Shown here piece by piece: positions 17,928 through 27,236 of a stretch of DNA of 64,000 nt; positions within the stretch are counted from its first letter, which is position 1, and every line of letters starts with the position of its first letter. The stretch spans positions 62,001 to 126,000 of the forward strand of contig NZ_JAIOAB010000007.1 of assembly GCF_019890635.1 (NCBI RefSeq), in the 5' to 3' direction. The notes under the pieces were generated by a model. That model ran no database searches, was not told the origin of the DNA, and was given only the letters and a program-made list of their open reading frames with translations. Origin of the DNA: Streptomyces sennicomposti. Lineage in GTDB: Bacteria; Actinomycetota; Actinomycetes; Streptomycetales; Streptomycetaceae. The position numbers and the translations under genes are program-made.

Positions 17928-18590
17928 TCAGGCGGTCCCCGTTTCCGCCTTGCGGGCGAGGAGGTGGACCTCCTTGAACTGGCGGCGGTCGGTGGGCTGG
18001 GGCTCGCGGACCGTGCGGGCGACCTCGGTGAGCCCCAACTCCCGCAGCAGCGTGGCGAGATGGTCGGGCGCCCACCGGTAGGCCGGTGCGACCGCGTGGT
18101 CGAAGCGCTGGGTGGGGCGGGACGGCCCCTCGCTCGCCGAGAAGCCGATCAGCAGGTGCCCGCCGGGCGCCAGGACGCGGTGGAACTCGGCGAGGACTGC
18201 GGGCAGTTCCCACGGCGGGGTGTGGATGACGGACCACCGCGAGAGGATGCCGCCCAGCGCCCCGTCGGCGATGTCCAGCGCGGCCATCGAGCCGACCTCG
18301 AAGCGCAGTCCCGGGAAGTCCTGCCGGGCCAGCTCGATCATCGCGGGCGAGGCGTCGACGCCGAACGCCTCCAGCCCCGACTCGGCGAGATACGCGGTGA
18401 CATGACCGGGTCCGCACCCCAGGTCCGCGACCTCGCGGTTGCCGCTCGCCCGTACGACCTCGGCGAAGACGCCCAGGATCGCACGGTCGAGGGGGCTGTC
18501 GCGCAGCGAGTCGCGGAACAGCTGCGCGTAGGTGGAGGCGACGGCGTCGTAGGCATCGCGGGTGGCGCCGAGGGCATCGTGTTCGACCAT
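17928..18590 (-). CDS. Class I SAM-dependent methyltransferase
   Basis: About 220 residues with the Rossmann methyltransferase landmarks: motif I VADLGCGPGHVTAYL, the acidic residue of motif II in FGVDASPAMIELAR, and the post-motif RVLAPGGHLLIGFS. It probably methylates a small molecule. ATG 18590 is taken as the start; the GTG three codons upstream is equally possible. It is transcribed in the same direction as the MFS gene 43 bp upstream and may share its transcript. Confidence 0.85.
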   Translation of the reverse strand: MVEHDALGATRDAYDAVASTYAQLFRDSLRDSPLDRAILGVFAEVVRASGNREVADLGCGPGHVTAYLAESGLEAFGVDASPAMIELARQDFPGLRFEVGSMAALDIADGALGGILSRWSVIHTPPWELPAVLAEFHRVLAPGGHLLIGFSASEGPSRPTQRFDHAVAPAYRWAPDHLATLLRELGLTEVARTVREPQPTDRRQFKEVHLLARKAETGTA

Positions 18591-18633
18591 GCCCGCCACG
18601 GTAGCCGCCGCCCGCCCCGAACCGGGGTGCCGC

Positions 18634-19893
18634 TCAAGCCAGTTCGCGCATGCGGCGCACCGGGCTCGCCAGGAGCACCACCGGGCTGACCAGGGAGAGC
18701 ACGGCCATGAGGACGAACGAGGCGCGCTCGTTCCTCAGGGCGGCGGCGCCTCCCGCGGCCAGCGCGCCGAACGGGATCGCGCCCCAGGAGACGAAGCGGA
18801 CCGTCGCCATCACGCGCGGCAGCAGTTCCGGCGGCGTGGCGGTCTGCCGGTAGGTGCGGGTCACGATGCTCGTGACCACCACGCAGGCGCCGAAGCCGGC
18901 GTTGCCCAGGGCGAACTGCGCCAGCCCCGCGGAGTGGCCGGACAGCGCCATCAGCACGGCGAAGCACGGGGAGGCCACCGCGGCCCGGCGCAGCGCCCGG
19001 CCGCTGCCCAGCCGGGCCACGATCCGTGGGGTCAGCGCCGCGCCGACCAGGGTGCCGAGGCCGTCGGCCGCGATGAGCACGCCGACCAGGGCGGGCGGTG
19101 CGTCGAGGGTGCGGACCAGGAAGACCGGGGTGAGCGCCATCAGGCCGCCGCAGACGAAGTTGACGGCGGTCGCGTCCGCCGCGCAGGGGCCGATCACGGG
19201 GTGCCGGGTGACGTACCGCCAGCCCTCGCGGATCATCTCGGCCATGCCGCGCCGCGAGCCCTGGTGGGCGGGGTGCGGGACCCGCGGGAGGCTGCTCATG
19301 AGGGCGGCGGAGACGAGATAGCTCACCGCGTCGACCACGATCGACGTGGCCGCGCCGAGCAGTTGGACCAGGACGCCGCCGAGGGACGGACCGCCGAGCT
19401 GGGTCGCCGCATGCGTGCCGGAGGTGAGGCTGTTGCGGGCGGTGAGTTCCTCCTTGGTGACGATGGAGGGCAGGAAGGTCGAGTTGCCGACGTCGAAGAC
19501 GACGGACGCGAGTCCGACCACCAGCGCCACGACGATCAGCTGCGGCAGGCCCAGGACGCCGAGCGCGGCGGCCGCCGGCACCGAGACCACGGCGACGGCC
19601 CGGGTGAGGTCCATCGCCACCTGGGTCCCGCGCAACGGCAGGCGGTGCACGAGGACCCCGGCCGGGAGGCCGATCAGGAGCCAGGCGGCGTAGGAGGCGG
19701 CCGTGATCAGGCTGACCTCGAACGCCGAGGCGTGCAGCACGAGGACGGCGAGCAGCGGCAGGGCCACCGCCGTGACCGCGTCGCCGATGCCGCTCGCCGT
19801 GGACGCGCCCCAGTACCGCCAGAACGCCGCCGCGTGCGAGGCGCCGTCCGCCTGCCTCTCCTCGTCTCCCGGTCCCTGCACGGCCGTCGTCAT
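18634..19893 (-). CDS. MFS exporter (MFS_3/EntS-like)
   Basis: About 419 residues with ~12 hydrophobic helices. The second helix and loop (AAWLLIGLPAGVLVHRLPLRGTQVAMD) and the segment VVFDVGNSTFLPSIVTKEELTARNSL are typical of the TetA/EntS-type group of small-molecule exporters. ATG 19893 is chosen because the possible GTG at 19926 would put the palindromic operator inside the gene. It is divergent from the HxlR-peroxiredoxin regulator, which probably controls it; exported oxidants or redox-active drugs are a guess from that pairing. Confidence 0.85.
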   Translation of the reverse strand: MTTAVQGPGDEERQADGASHAAAFWRYWGASTASGIGDAVTAVALPLLAVLVLHASAFEVSLITAASYAAWLLIGLPAGVLVHRLPLRGTQVAMDLTRAVAVVSVPAAAALGVLGLPQLIVVALVVGLASVVFDVGNSTFLPSIVTKEELTARNSLTSGTHAATQLGGPSLGGVLVQLLGAATSIVVDAVSYLVSAALMSSLPRVPHPAHQGSRRGMAEMIREGWRYVTRHPVIGPCAADATAVNFVCGGLMALTPVFLVRTLDAPPALVGVLIAADGLGTLVGAALTPRIVARLGSGRALRRAAVASPCFAVLMALSGHSAGLAQFALGNAGFGACVVVTSIVTRTYRQTATPPELLPRVMATVRFVSWGAIPFGALAAGGAAALRNERASFVLMAVLSLVSPVVLLASPVRRMRELA

Positions 19894-19915
19894 GCCCGCC
19901 CCCATTGCGCTCGCC

Positions 19916-19928
19916 GAGTGAGTCACTC
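19916..19928. promoter_or_regulatory. Palindromic operator between MFS and HxlR genes
   Basis: GAGTGA-G-TCACTC is a perfect inverted repeat with a 1-base centre. In addition CGCCGAGTGAGTC occurs twice as a direct repeat (19912-19924 and 19929-19941), giving two overlapping site types for a dimeric winged-helix regulator. Confidence 0.55.
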
Positions 19929-19957
19929 CGCCGAGTGAGTCTCTTTAGGGAACTGAC

Positions 19958-19963
19958 TATACT
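19958..19963 (+). promoter_or_regulatory. -10 element of the HxlR-peroxiredoxin gene; likely leaderless
   Basis: TATACT lies only eight bases before the ATG at 19972. Transcription would begin at or next to the start codon, and no ribosome binding site is present, so the message is probably leaderless. Confidence 0.45.
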
Positions 19964-19971
19964 CATGGATC

Positions 19972-20856
19972 ATGCGGTACACAGAGATCGACGACCCGGA
20001 CTGCGCGATCGCACAGGCGCTGGCGGTGGTCGGCGACCCGTGGACGCTGCTCCTCATCCGCGACATCGCGGGCGGAACGCACCAGTTCGACGCCCTGCAG
20101 GGCGAACTCGGCATCAGCCGCAAGGTTCTGACGGGCCGTCTGAAGACCCTGGTCGCGGACGGCGTCCTGGAGAGGCGCCTCTACAGCGCGCGCCCCGCCC
20201 GCTTCGAGTACCACCTGACGCCGGCCGGGCGGGGCCTGCTGCCGGTCCTCGTCGCCCTCCAGGACTGGGGCGCCCGCCATGTGATGGGCGACGGCGCGCT
20301 CTCGGCCACCAGCGCGGACGACTCCGCCGAGACCCGGCGCGTGCACGCCCTGGTGGGGCGGCGTCTTCCCGGACTGGAACTCGCCGGCCCGCAGGGCGCG
20401 CCGGTGGACCCGGTCGCCGCGGACCGGGCCTGGACGGTCCTGTACTGCTTCCCCGGGGCCTACGCGCCCGGCGGGCACGACTACCCGCCGGGCTGGGAGC
20501 GGATCCCGGGCGCCCGGGGCTGCACGCTGGAATCGTGCACGTACCGCGACCGGATGGCGGACTTCGCGGAGCGCGACGCGCGCGTGCACGGGGTCAGCAC
20601 CCAGCGCCCCGACCAGCTCGCCGCGTTCGCGGAGCACGCGCGGATCGCGTTCCCGCTGCTGTCGGACGCCGATCTGCAACTGGCCGGATCGCTGCGGCTG
20701 CCCACCTTCCGGGCGTCGGGCGTAGACCGCCTCAAGCGCCTCACCCTCGTCCTCGACGCGTCCCGCACGGTACGCGGCGTGCTGTATCCGCTCCACGACC
20801 CGGCGGGTTCGGTCGACGACGCCCTGGCGCTCATCGACTCGCTGGCCGGGGCGTGA
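19972..20856 (+). CDS. HxlR-type regulator fused to a peroxiredoxin-like domain
   Basis: 294 residues. Residues 1-105 are an HxlR winged helix: CAIAQALAVVGDPWTLLLIRDI, then FDALQGELGISRKVLTGRLKTL and the wing EYHLTPAGRGLLPVL, including the Cys before the first helix. Residues ~115-294 form a redoxin/AhpC-TSA-type fold: WTVLYCFPGAYAPG, GCTLESCTYRDRMADF and FPLLSDADLQLAGSLRLPTF. Cys184 and Cys189 give a C-x4-C pair in the place of the peroxidatic and resolving Cys of PrxQ/BCP. The regulator could sense peroxides or thiols through its own thioredoxin fold and switch the divergent exporter; that link is inference. Confidence 0.88.
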   Translation: MRYTEIDDPDCAIAQALAVVGDPWTLLLIRDIAGGTHQFDALQGELGISRKVLTGRLKTLVADGVLERRLYSARPARFEYHLTPAGRGLLPVLVALQDWGARHVMGDGALSATSADDSAETRRVHALVGRRLPGLELAGPQGAPVDPVAADRAWTVLYCFPGAYAPGGHDYPPGWERIPGARGCTLESCTYRDRMADFAERDARVHGVSTQRPDQLAAFAEHARIAFPLLSDADLQLAGSLRLPTFRASGVDRLKRLTLVLDASRTVRGVLYPLHDPAGSVDDALALIDSLAGA

Positions 20857-21389
20857 GCGGCGGTTCGGCCGCACCGCGCCGTCCCCGCCGGCCGTGGGCG
20901 GCGGCGGACGACCACGGCGACCATGGGCGAGACTCGGCCATATCCAGCTGATCGGATCCCGGCCACCTCCTCGCTCCGCTCACAGCGGACACACAGAAAA
21001 TCCATGGAACATCGGGCCGCCGGGGCCACGGACGCCGCTGATTCGGTGGCCGGAGGTTTCCGGCCACGGCCGACAACCAAGATCAAGTCTCTGTACGGGC
21101 CCACGGGCGCCCGCGTAAGGTGGCGCCGCGCTTGGCGGGAACCTGACCATTCCGCTTCGAGCCGAGCGCATGCCACTCAGCGACCGGGGGAACCGCCGTC
21201 GCTCACGGGGAGGAGGGCCGCGTCCGTGCTGCCGTCGCATGCGCGTCGTGGTCCCACGCACGCCGATTCGGCTGTGGTCACGCCTTTCTGACGTCACGTC
21301 AGCGGTGTGTGCGGCGCACCGCCGCTTCCTCGTCCGGCCGTCGCGGCGGCCGGGACGTCACCCCCCACGAACGTAGAAAGGGATGCTTC
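20857..21389. other. Long intergenic region upstream of the toxin gene
   Basis: No supported gene; the short open frames here lack ribosome binding sites and family resemblance. The sequence is noticeably less GC-rich between about 20935 and 21110. A palindrome at 21288-21302 sits in the presumed promoter of the toxin gene. Confidence 0.5.
21288..21302. promoter_or_regulatory. Palindrome upstream of the toxin gene
   Basis: CTGACGT-C-ACGTCAG is a perfect inverted repeat, 88 bp before the toxin start. Possible regulator site; no regulator can be named. Confidence 0.4.
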
Positions 21390-24300
21390 GTGCACCCCAG
21401 AGCATGGTTCCGCACGCCCGGGTCGCGCAGACCCGGCGGAGCGGGCAGACCGGGCGGGCGCGCCGCCGCCCTCACCACCGCCGTCACCTCCGTCACCGCG
21501 CTTGCGCTGTTCACGGGCCTCGCGGTGCAGCCCCGACTGGCCCCGGAACTGGCCGGCGCCCACTCCAGCGACCGGCCGGACGACTGGTACGAGACCACCG
21601 GCGACGAGCAACTGCGCTTCGACCAGTGCCTGATGACCGACGCGCTGCGCCTGGGCGGCACGGACATGTACGCCTTCGCGCAGAACGCCCTCAACCAGAC
21701 CCCGGAGAAACTGCGGGAACTGGCCACGCTCGACGGGGCGTACAACGGCCCGCTGCACGACGCCTACAACCGGGACCAGGCCGCCACCGACGCCAACTGG
21801 GAGCGCCTGCACGCCCGTGAGGCGGCGTGGGAGAAGCCGCTGGACGGCCTGCCCGATCCGGGCGGCTTCACCCACACCGGGTTCCACTGGGTGCGCGGCG
21901 GCGAGGAGGGAAGCGACTTCTACGACCAGACCGGCCTCGGCAAGTGGGCGAGCCCCGACTGGAACGACAAGTTCGACTTCTACGACCCCACCCCCGAGGC
22001 CGACGCGAAGACGCTCAAGGCCGTGGACGACCTGGGCGCCCCCCTCTACGGCCAGGACCCGGACCCGGGCCTGCCCTCCGACCAGTGGAACCGGGCGCTG
22101 AACGAGCGCAACGCCTTCGAGTGGCTGCACGGCTTCGCCACGGAGCACGCCGGCGCCGACAACGCCCGTGTCTTCCTCGCCTCGGGTGGCTGGCCGCGTA
22201 CCGCGCCGGAGCCGGGCAGCACCGAGTACCGGATCGCGGTCGAGGACCTGAAGACCCGCTTCGCCACCTGTGCCTGGCGTGATCCGATCGACCCGAACAA
22301 GACGCTCCGCCAGGCGGAGGACACCGCCGCGCAGGAGTGGCAGCAGGAGATCGCCTCCCAGGCCACCCGGCGCAACCAGATCCTCGACGCGAGCCGGGAC
22401 GCCACCACGGCGCTCACCAAGGGCGCCGAGACGATGGCCGAGATGCTCGGCCAGTCCTGGATCGCCGACCACCTCACCCGCTGGCAGGACTACTGGAGCG
22501 CCGGCGGCTTCGGCTGGATCGGTGACGGCCAGCTGGAGATCCAGGTGCCGGGAGCCAGCGGCAAGTGTCTCGACGTGGCCGGGGGCGCCAAGACCAACGG
22601 CACCCCGGTGCAGATCTACACCTGCAACAGCGGCGCGGCCCAGAAGTGGCAGCTGTGGGGATCGGAGAACGGCGGCTACCGCCTGATGAACCCCAACGCC
22701 GGCATGAAGTGCCTGGACGTGGCGGGCAGCAGCAGCGCCGAGGGCGCCAAGATCCAGATCCGGGACTGCGCCTCGACCAAGACCCAGTTCTGGGCCTTCG
22801 ACGTCCGCAGCCCGGGCGCGCTGCGCAACACGGCGACCGGCAAGTGCCTGCACCTGCCCGGGTTCGACAACAGCAGGGACGCCGTGCAGTCGACCTGCAA
22901 CGGCTCCAGCGCCCAGACGTTCCGCGTCGTGCCCAAGACGCACACCGGCGACGGCGCGCTGTCCTACCCGAAGAAGGCGCAGTTCGACCAGGCCAAGGCC
23001 GGGATCGCCGCCGCGCAGACCGCGGCGAAGGCGCAGCTGACCGTCCTCAAGACGCAGCTCGCCACCGCGCAGAAGGCCGCGACCGCCTCGGACACGGCGC
23101 TGCAGGCCGCGTACGGCATCGCGGACGCGAACGGCGCGCCCCGGGGCCGCGGTCTGCTGGTCGGGCAGCAGAAGGACCAGGTGACCAAGGGCGCGGCCGC
23201 CGCGCTCCAGGCGCTGGAGAAGGCCGGTGAGACGGCGGAGGCCGCGACCCGTGCCTCGGCCGGTGACAGCGCGACCATCGCGCAGCGGGCGCTGGCGCAG
23301 GCGGCGCAGTCGAAGGCGGAGTTCCGCAAGAAGGCCGCGGAGGCCGCCGAGGCGCAGGCCAAGGCAGCCGCGGACGCGGCCAAGGTGCACCGGGACAACG
23401 CCAAGAAGGACAAGGAGACCGCCGAGGCCAAGCTCGCCGTCGCGGTGCGGGCGGAGGCGGACGCGAAGGCGGCCGCCGCCGACGCGCACGCCAAGCGGCT
23501 CGCCGCCGAGGCCGAGGAGAAGACGGCGAAGGCGGAGAAGGAGAACGCCGCCGCCAGACGGGCCGAGGCGGCCGACCACCGCGAGAAGGCCGAGTCCGAG
23601 GCGACGAGGGCGAAGGACGCCAAGGCGCGGGCCGAGGCCGCGGAGAAGACCGCCGAGGACAGGCGTGACGACGCGGTCAAGGCGAAGGACCACGCCGCGG
23701 CCATGCGCGACGACGCCCTGGACGCCGAGCAGAAGGCCCAGGCGGCGCGGGCGAAGGCCGCGGCCAAGCAGGCCTACGCCGACTCCCTGGACTCCGGCGG
23801 CGCGGCCGACGCGGCCCGTGCCGCCGCGGACGACGCCGACAAGGCGGCCGGCGACGCCGAGGCCGCCGCGACCAGGGCGCGCTCGGAGGCGGACGCGGCG
23901 ACCAAGGCGGCGGCCGACGCCGACGCCGCGGCCACCCGCGCCGAGGCCGCCGCGAAGCGGGCCCGCTCGGACGCGGACGCCGCGCAGGCCGACAAGCTGA
24001 AGGCCGACGCGGCCGTGAGGACCGCGACCAGCGCCGTCGCCGACGCCATCCAGGCGGCCAAGGACGCCTCGGCGGAGGCCAAGGCCTCGGTCGAGCTCGC
24101 CGACGAGGCCCAGGCGCACGCCAAGGACGCCAAGGCCCAGGCCGACGCGGCGAACAAGGAGGCCGTCACCGCGGTCGCCGCCGCCGCCAAGGCGGCCGGC
24201 TTCGCCCATGTCACCGCCCAGGCAGCCGTCGACGCCGGCAAGGCCGCCGCACAGGTCGCCGATCCCGCCAACGACGCCGTCCAGCTCGGCTCGCCCTACG

Positions 24301-26363
24301 TAGACACCGACTCCGCCGCCGCTCTGGTCGTCCTGACCGGACAGGGCTCCAAGACGATCGCCGAGCAGCAGCAGGCGGTCGCCGACGCCCACGCCAAGAA
24401 CGCCGCCGCCGAGGCCCAGGCCGCCAAGAACACCGCCGACCAGGCCAAGGGAGACGCCAAGGAGGCCTACACCCACGCGGCGGGCGCCGCCCAGTACGCC
24501 GCCGACGCCCGTACCTACTCCAAGGAGGCCCTGGGCTACGCGGCCGACGCCGCCAAGGCGGCCGCAGCGGCCTCCGCGTCCCTGACCCGCACCATCGGCT
24601 ACGACAACCAGGCCGCCCAGGACGCGGCGGCGGCCGACGCGGCCGCCGGCCGGGCCGAGGGCTACGCCAAGGACGCCCGCGACTCCGCCGACGCCGCCGA
24701 ACTCGACGCCGCGGCGGCCCGTTCGGCGGCCGCTCAGGCCGAGCAGGACGCCAAGGACGCCCGCGCGGCGGCCGACCGCGCCGACACGGCCGCGACCGAG
24801 GCCGAACAGGCCGCCAAGGACGCCGCCCAGTACGCCGAGGAGGCCCAGGCGGCGGCCGACCGCGCCGAGAAGGCGGCGCAGGCCCAGCAGATCGGCGCGG
24901 GCACCGTCCCCGACGGCGACGGCGGCTCGATCGGCAACGTGTTCTACGTCGTCGACCACATCGAGAAGGTCGGCGACCCGGAGGTCGTCAGCAAGACGGA
25001 CGGCTGCGACGGCTGGATCGACAAGCTGTTCTACCGGGGCGACTGCACGATCACCTCGAAGATCCGGTACGTGGCGGTCCTCGACCTGTATCTGTGCGGC
25101 GCGCAGGACCTGGACCCGCAGAAGTACTCCTGCCCGTCCGAGGCCACGGACTACATCGGCCAGATCCGGACCAAGGAACTGTCCCAGACGGTCACGCACA
25201 CCATCACGATGGAGGAGTACCAGAGCAACATCGACCCGGTCGACATCCTCTTCGGCAGCTGGATCAAGTGCGCCCAGAAGCTCACCCCCGGCGGGCAGAG
25301 CGGAAGCTGGGGCGGCTGCGCATGGGCGGCCGTGGACGTGGCCTCGATGTTCGCGGGCAAGGCCGTCCGGCCCATCGCGGACGCGCTGCGCGCCGTGGAC
25401 GCCGCCTTCGTCACCGGCGTCGGCGTCCGCGACGCCCTCAAGGCGCTCAAGGCGATCGACGGCATCGACGCGGTGACGGTCGCCGCGATCGAGCGCGAGG
25501 TGTCGGTCTACGAGGAGCTGGTGACCGCCTGCAAGGTCAACAGCTTCCCCGGCGGCACCGAAGTGGTCCTGGCCGACGGCGGCCGCAAGGCGCTGCGCGA
25601 CGTGCACGCCGGCGACCTGCTGCTGGCCACCGACCCGGCGACCGGACGCACCCGGGGCGAGTCCGTCACCCGTACGTTCCGGCACGGCGCCGACGACCTG
25701 GTGGACGTGACGCTGGCCGGCGGCGGCCGGCTCACCAGCACCCCCGGGCACCGGTTCTTCGTGCCCGGCCGCGGCTGGACCCTGGCCTCCGACCTGCGCC
25801 CGGGCGACGTCCTGCGCACCCCGGGCGGGACCCGCGCCGTATCCACGGTGGCCGAACGGCACGAGGCGACGCCGCGGACGGTGTACGACCTGACCGTCTC
25901 CGGCCTGCACACCTTCTACGCCGTGGCGGGCGACAGCCCGGTCCTGGTCCACAACTGCAACGACCTCGTGGCCGACGCGCAGAAGTTCTCCGGGCAGGCT
26001 CACACGCTCGACGAGCACACGGCCGGCATCGTCAGCCCGCAGCGGGCCGTCGAGCTGGCCGCCGAGAAGACACGGAAGTACAACCGCACCACGCCCAACA
26101 GCCTGTTCGTCGACCAGCAGACCGCACAGCAGGTCGTGGACTACGCACTGGCCAACAACGCGAACCGGATCAAGAACTGGCTCCAGAAGTCCACCAGGCC
26201 GGACCTGGATTTCGAGGGCTCCTTCGGAGCGAGGAACTCGCTCGGCAAGGCCTACTATCCGGACGGAAGCGCCGTGGCGACGGGCAACAGGTTCTACATC
26301 AAGCTCGTACGCGCCAAGGGGCACAAGGCCGGTTTCTACGTCCAGACGTGCTACCCGAAGTGA
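21390..26363 (+). CDS. Secreted polymorphic toxin: ricin-type lectin, coiled coil, Hint, RNase A-like tip
   Basis: 1657 residues from GTG 21390, with AAAGGG upstream. Order: an Arg-rich signal sequence (TAVTSVTALALFTGLAV); an N-terminal region to ~370; a ricin-type beta-trefoil (~375-510; repeated GKCLDVAGG and QKWQL-like units); a very long Ala/Lys/Glu/Asp coiled coil (~530-1167); a transition domain; a Hint domain (~1380-1522) from CKVNSFPGGTEVVLADG through TPGHRFFV to VLVHNC; and a 135-residue tip. The tip, with HTLDEH, SLFVDQQTAQ and GFYVQTCYP, resembles the bacterial CdiA-type RNase A-like toxin domain. Hint probably frees the tip by autoproteolysis. The next gene looks like its immunity protein. 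Confidence 0.85.
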   Translation: MHPRAWFRTPGSRRPGGAGRPGGRAAALTTAVTSVTALALFTGLAVQPRLAPELAGAHSSDRPDDWYETTGDEQLRFDQCLMTDALRLGGTDMYAFAQNALNQTPEKLRELATLDGAYNGPLHDAYNRDQAATDANWERLHAREAAWEKPLDGLPDPGGFTHTGFHWVRGGEEGSDFYDQTGLGKWASPDWNDKFDFYDPTPEADAKTLKAVDDLGAPLYGQDPDPGLPSDQWNRALNERNAFEWLHGFATEHAGADNARVFLASGGWPRTAPEPGSTEYRIAVEDLKTRFATCAWRDPIDPNKTLRQAEDTAAQEWQQEIASQATRRNQILDASRDATTALTKGAETMAEMLGQSWIADHLTRWQDYWSAGGFGWIGDGQLEIQVPGASGKCLDVAGGAKTNGTPVQIYTCNSGAAQKWQLWGSENGGYRLMNPNAGMKCLDVAGSSSAEGAKIQIRDCASTKTQFWAFDVRSPGALRNTATGKCLHLPGFDNSRDAVQSTCNGSSAQTFRVVPKTHTGDGALSYPKKAQFDQAKAGIAAAQTAAKAQLTVLKTQLATAQKAATASDTALQAAYGIADANGAPRGRGLLVGQQKDQVTKGAAAALQALEKAGETAEAATRASAGDSATIAQRALAQAAQSKAEFRKKAAEAAEAQAKAAADAAKVHRDNAKKDKETAEAKLAVAVRAEADAKAAAADAHAKRLAAEAEEKTAKAEKENAAARRAEAADHREKAESEATRAKDAKARAEAAEKTAEDRRDDAVKAKDHAAAMRDDALDAEQKAQAARAKAAAKQAYADSLDSGGAADAARAAADDADKAAGDAEAAATRARSEADAATKAAADADAAATRAEAAAKRARSDADAAQADKLKADAAVRTATSAVADAIQAAKDASAEAKASVELADEAQAHAKDAKAQADAANKEAVTAVAAAAKAAGFAHVTAQAAVDAGKAAAQVADPANDAVQLGSPYVDTDSAAALVVLTGQGSKTIAEQQQAVADAHAKNAAAEAQAAKNTADQAKGDAKEAYTHAAGAAQYAADARTYSKEALGYAADAAKAAAAASASLTRTIGYDNQAAQDAAAADAAAGRAEGYAKDARDSADAAELDAAAARSAAAQAEQDAKDARAAADRADTAATEAEQAAKDAAQYAEEAQAAADRAEKAAQAQQIGAGTVPDGDGGSIGNVFYVVDHIEKVGDPEVVSKTDGCDGWIDKLFYRGDCTITSKIRYVAVLDLYLCGAQDLDPQKYSCPSEATDYIGQIRTKELSQTVTHTITMEEYQSNIDPVDILFGSWIKCAQKLTPGGQSGSWGGCAWAAVDVASMFAGKAVRPIADALRAVDAAFVTGVGVRDALKALKAIDGIDAVTVAAIEREVSVYEELVTACKVNSFPGGTEVVLADGGRKALRDVHAGDLLLATDPATGRTRGESVTRTFRHGADDLVDVTLAGGGRLTSTPGHRFFVPGRGWTLASDLRPGDVLRTPGGTRAVSTVAERHEATPRTVYDLTVSGLHTFYAVAGDSPVLVHNCNDLVADAQKFSGQAHTLDEHTAGIVSPQRAVELAAEKTRKYNRTTPNSLFVDQQTAQQVVDYALANNANRIKNWLQKSTRPDLDFEGSFGARNSLGKAYYPDGSAVATGNRFYIKLVRAKGHKAGFYVQTCYPK

Positions 26364-26377
26364 GGAGGTGAGGGGTG

Positions 26378-26983
26378 ATGCCGCGCTTCACGCCGTTCGA
26401 CTTCGGGGTGACGACGGTCATGAGTCTCTTCCATCAGGACTGGATCCACGACGGGGAGACGGCCGCTGACGTCGTCGCCAAGTACCTGGCCCAGTCCGAG
26501 GACGAGCAAGCCCTGGCCGTACGCCGTGACGCACGGCTCCTCGCCGCCCTCCCCTCCTCGACGCTGGAAGTGCTGTGGGAGGCCGGGTCCCAGTACATGC
26601 CGGCCTTCCACCTGGTGGGCGGCGGGGCCGAGTGGACGCGCACGGTCGCCGACCTGTGTGACGCCCGGCTGGCGGCCCACGCCGAGGTGCGCGCGCTCAC
26701 GGGGGCGGACGCCGAGGAAGGCGCCGCCTGCCTCGACGCGGTCGTCGCCGAGATCGAGGCGGTGCGGCTCCTCCCGGCCGAGGTGCGCTCCGCGCTCACC
26801 GAGTGCGCGCGCCGCTGCAGCCCGGACCTGGCGTTCCGGGTGCTGCTGAAGGCCATCAGTTACGCCCCGGCCGAGATCACGCTGTCCGCGGCGCGGTACG
26901 CGCGGATGGAAGCCATCGGTTCGGCCCTGCGGTACGGCGAGTTCGTCGTCGACAGCGTCGCGTACCTGGTCGAGGAGGCCTGA
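26378..26983 (+). CDS. Immunity protein for the RNase A-like toxin (CdiI-type)
   Basis: 201 residues, starting 14 bp after the toxin stop with GGAGG nine bases before ATG 26378 (GTG 26375 is an alternative). The N-terminal segment SLFHQDWIHDGETAADVVAKYL resembles proteins annotated as contact-dependent inhibition immunity proteins, which carry a FHQDW-like motif. The rest is helical and acidic, fitting a protein that covers a basic RNase surface. Small size, tight spacing and cytoplasmic nature (no signal peptide) support an immunity role; the pairing is inferred. Confidence 0.75.
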   Translation: MPRFTPFDFGVTTVMSLFHQDWIHDGETAADVVAKYLAQSEDEQALAVRRDARLLAALPSSTLEVLWEAGSQYMPAFHLVGGGAEWTRTVADLCDARLAAHAEVRALTGADAEEGAACLDAVVAEIEAVRLLPAEVRSALTECARRCSPDLAFRVLLKAISYAPAEITLSAARYARMEAIGSALRYGEFVVDSVAYLVEEA

Positions 26984-27010
26984 CGCGGAGGCCTGACGCG
27001 GAGGAGACCC

Positions 27011-27049
27011 GCCGGGGGCGGACGGAGTGCGACTCCGGCCGCCCCCGGC
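27011..27049 (+). terminator. Strong hairpin terminator after the toxin/immunity pair
   Basis: Arms of 18 bases, starting GCCGGGGGCGG and ending CCGCCCCCGGC, pair around a GCG loop with one mismatch. Confidence 0.85.
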
Positions 27050-27236
27050 GGCATGTCCGCACCCGCTCAGCCCGGAGGGCCCGCCGCCGGTCCTGCTGCA
27101 TCGGCGGCACGGAGGTCACCGGGGCGGGGGAACCGGCCACCGGCCACCGGGCGGGAGACCCGGGGCGGTGTGACGATCACGCAGAGACGGCCCGGCCACT
27201 CCGGCCGGCCGCCACCCCCGGCAGAAGGACCCGTCG

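Noticed and set aside
20980..21297. Short open frames in the gap before the toxin
   Set aside because: Both strands open by chance; no start signal and wrong-frame composition.
21294..26324. Giant minus-strand open frame (1676 codons) opposite the toxin gene
   Set aside because: It mirrors the Ala-rich coiled coil of the plus strand; Gly/Leu/Val-rich translation without domains or a ribosome binding site. High GC keeps antisense frames open.
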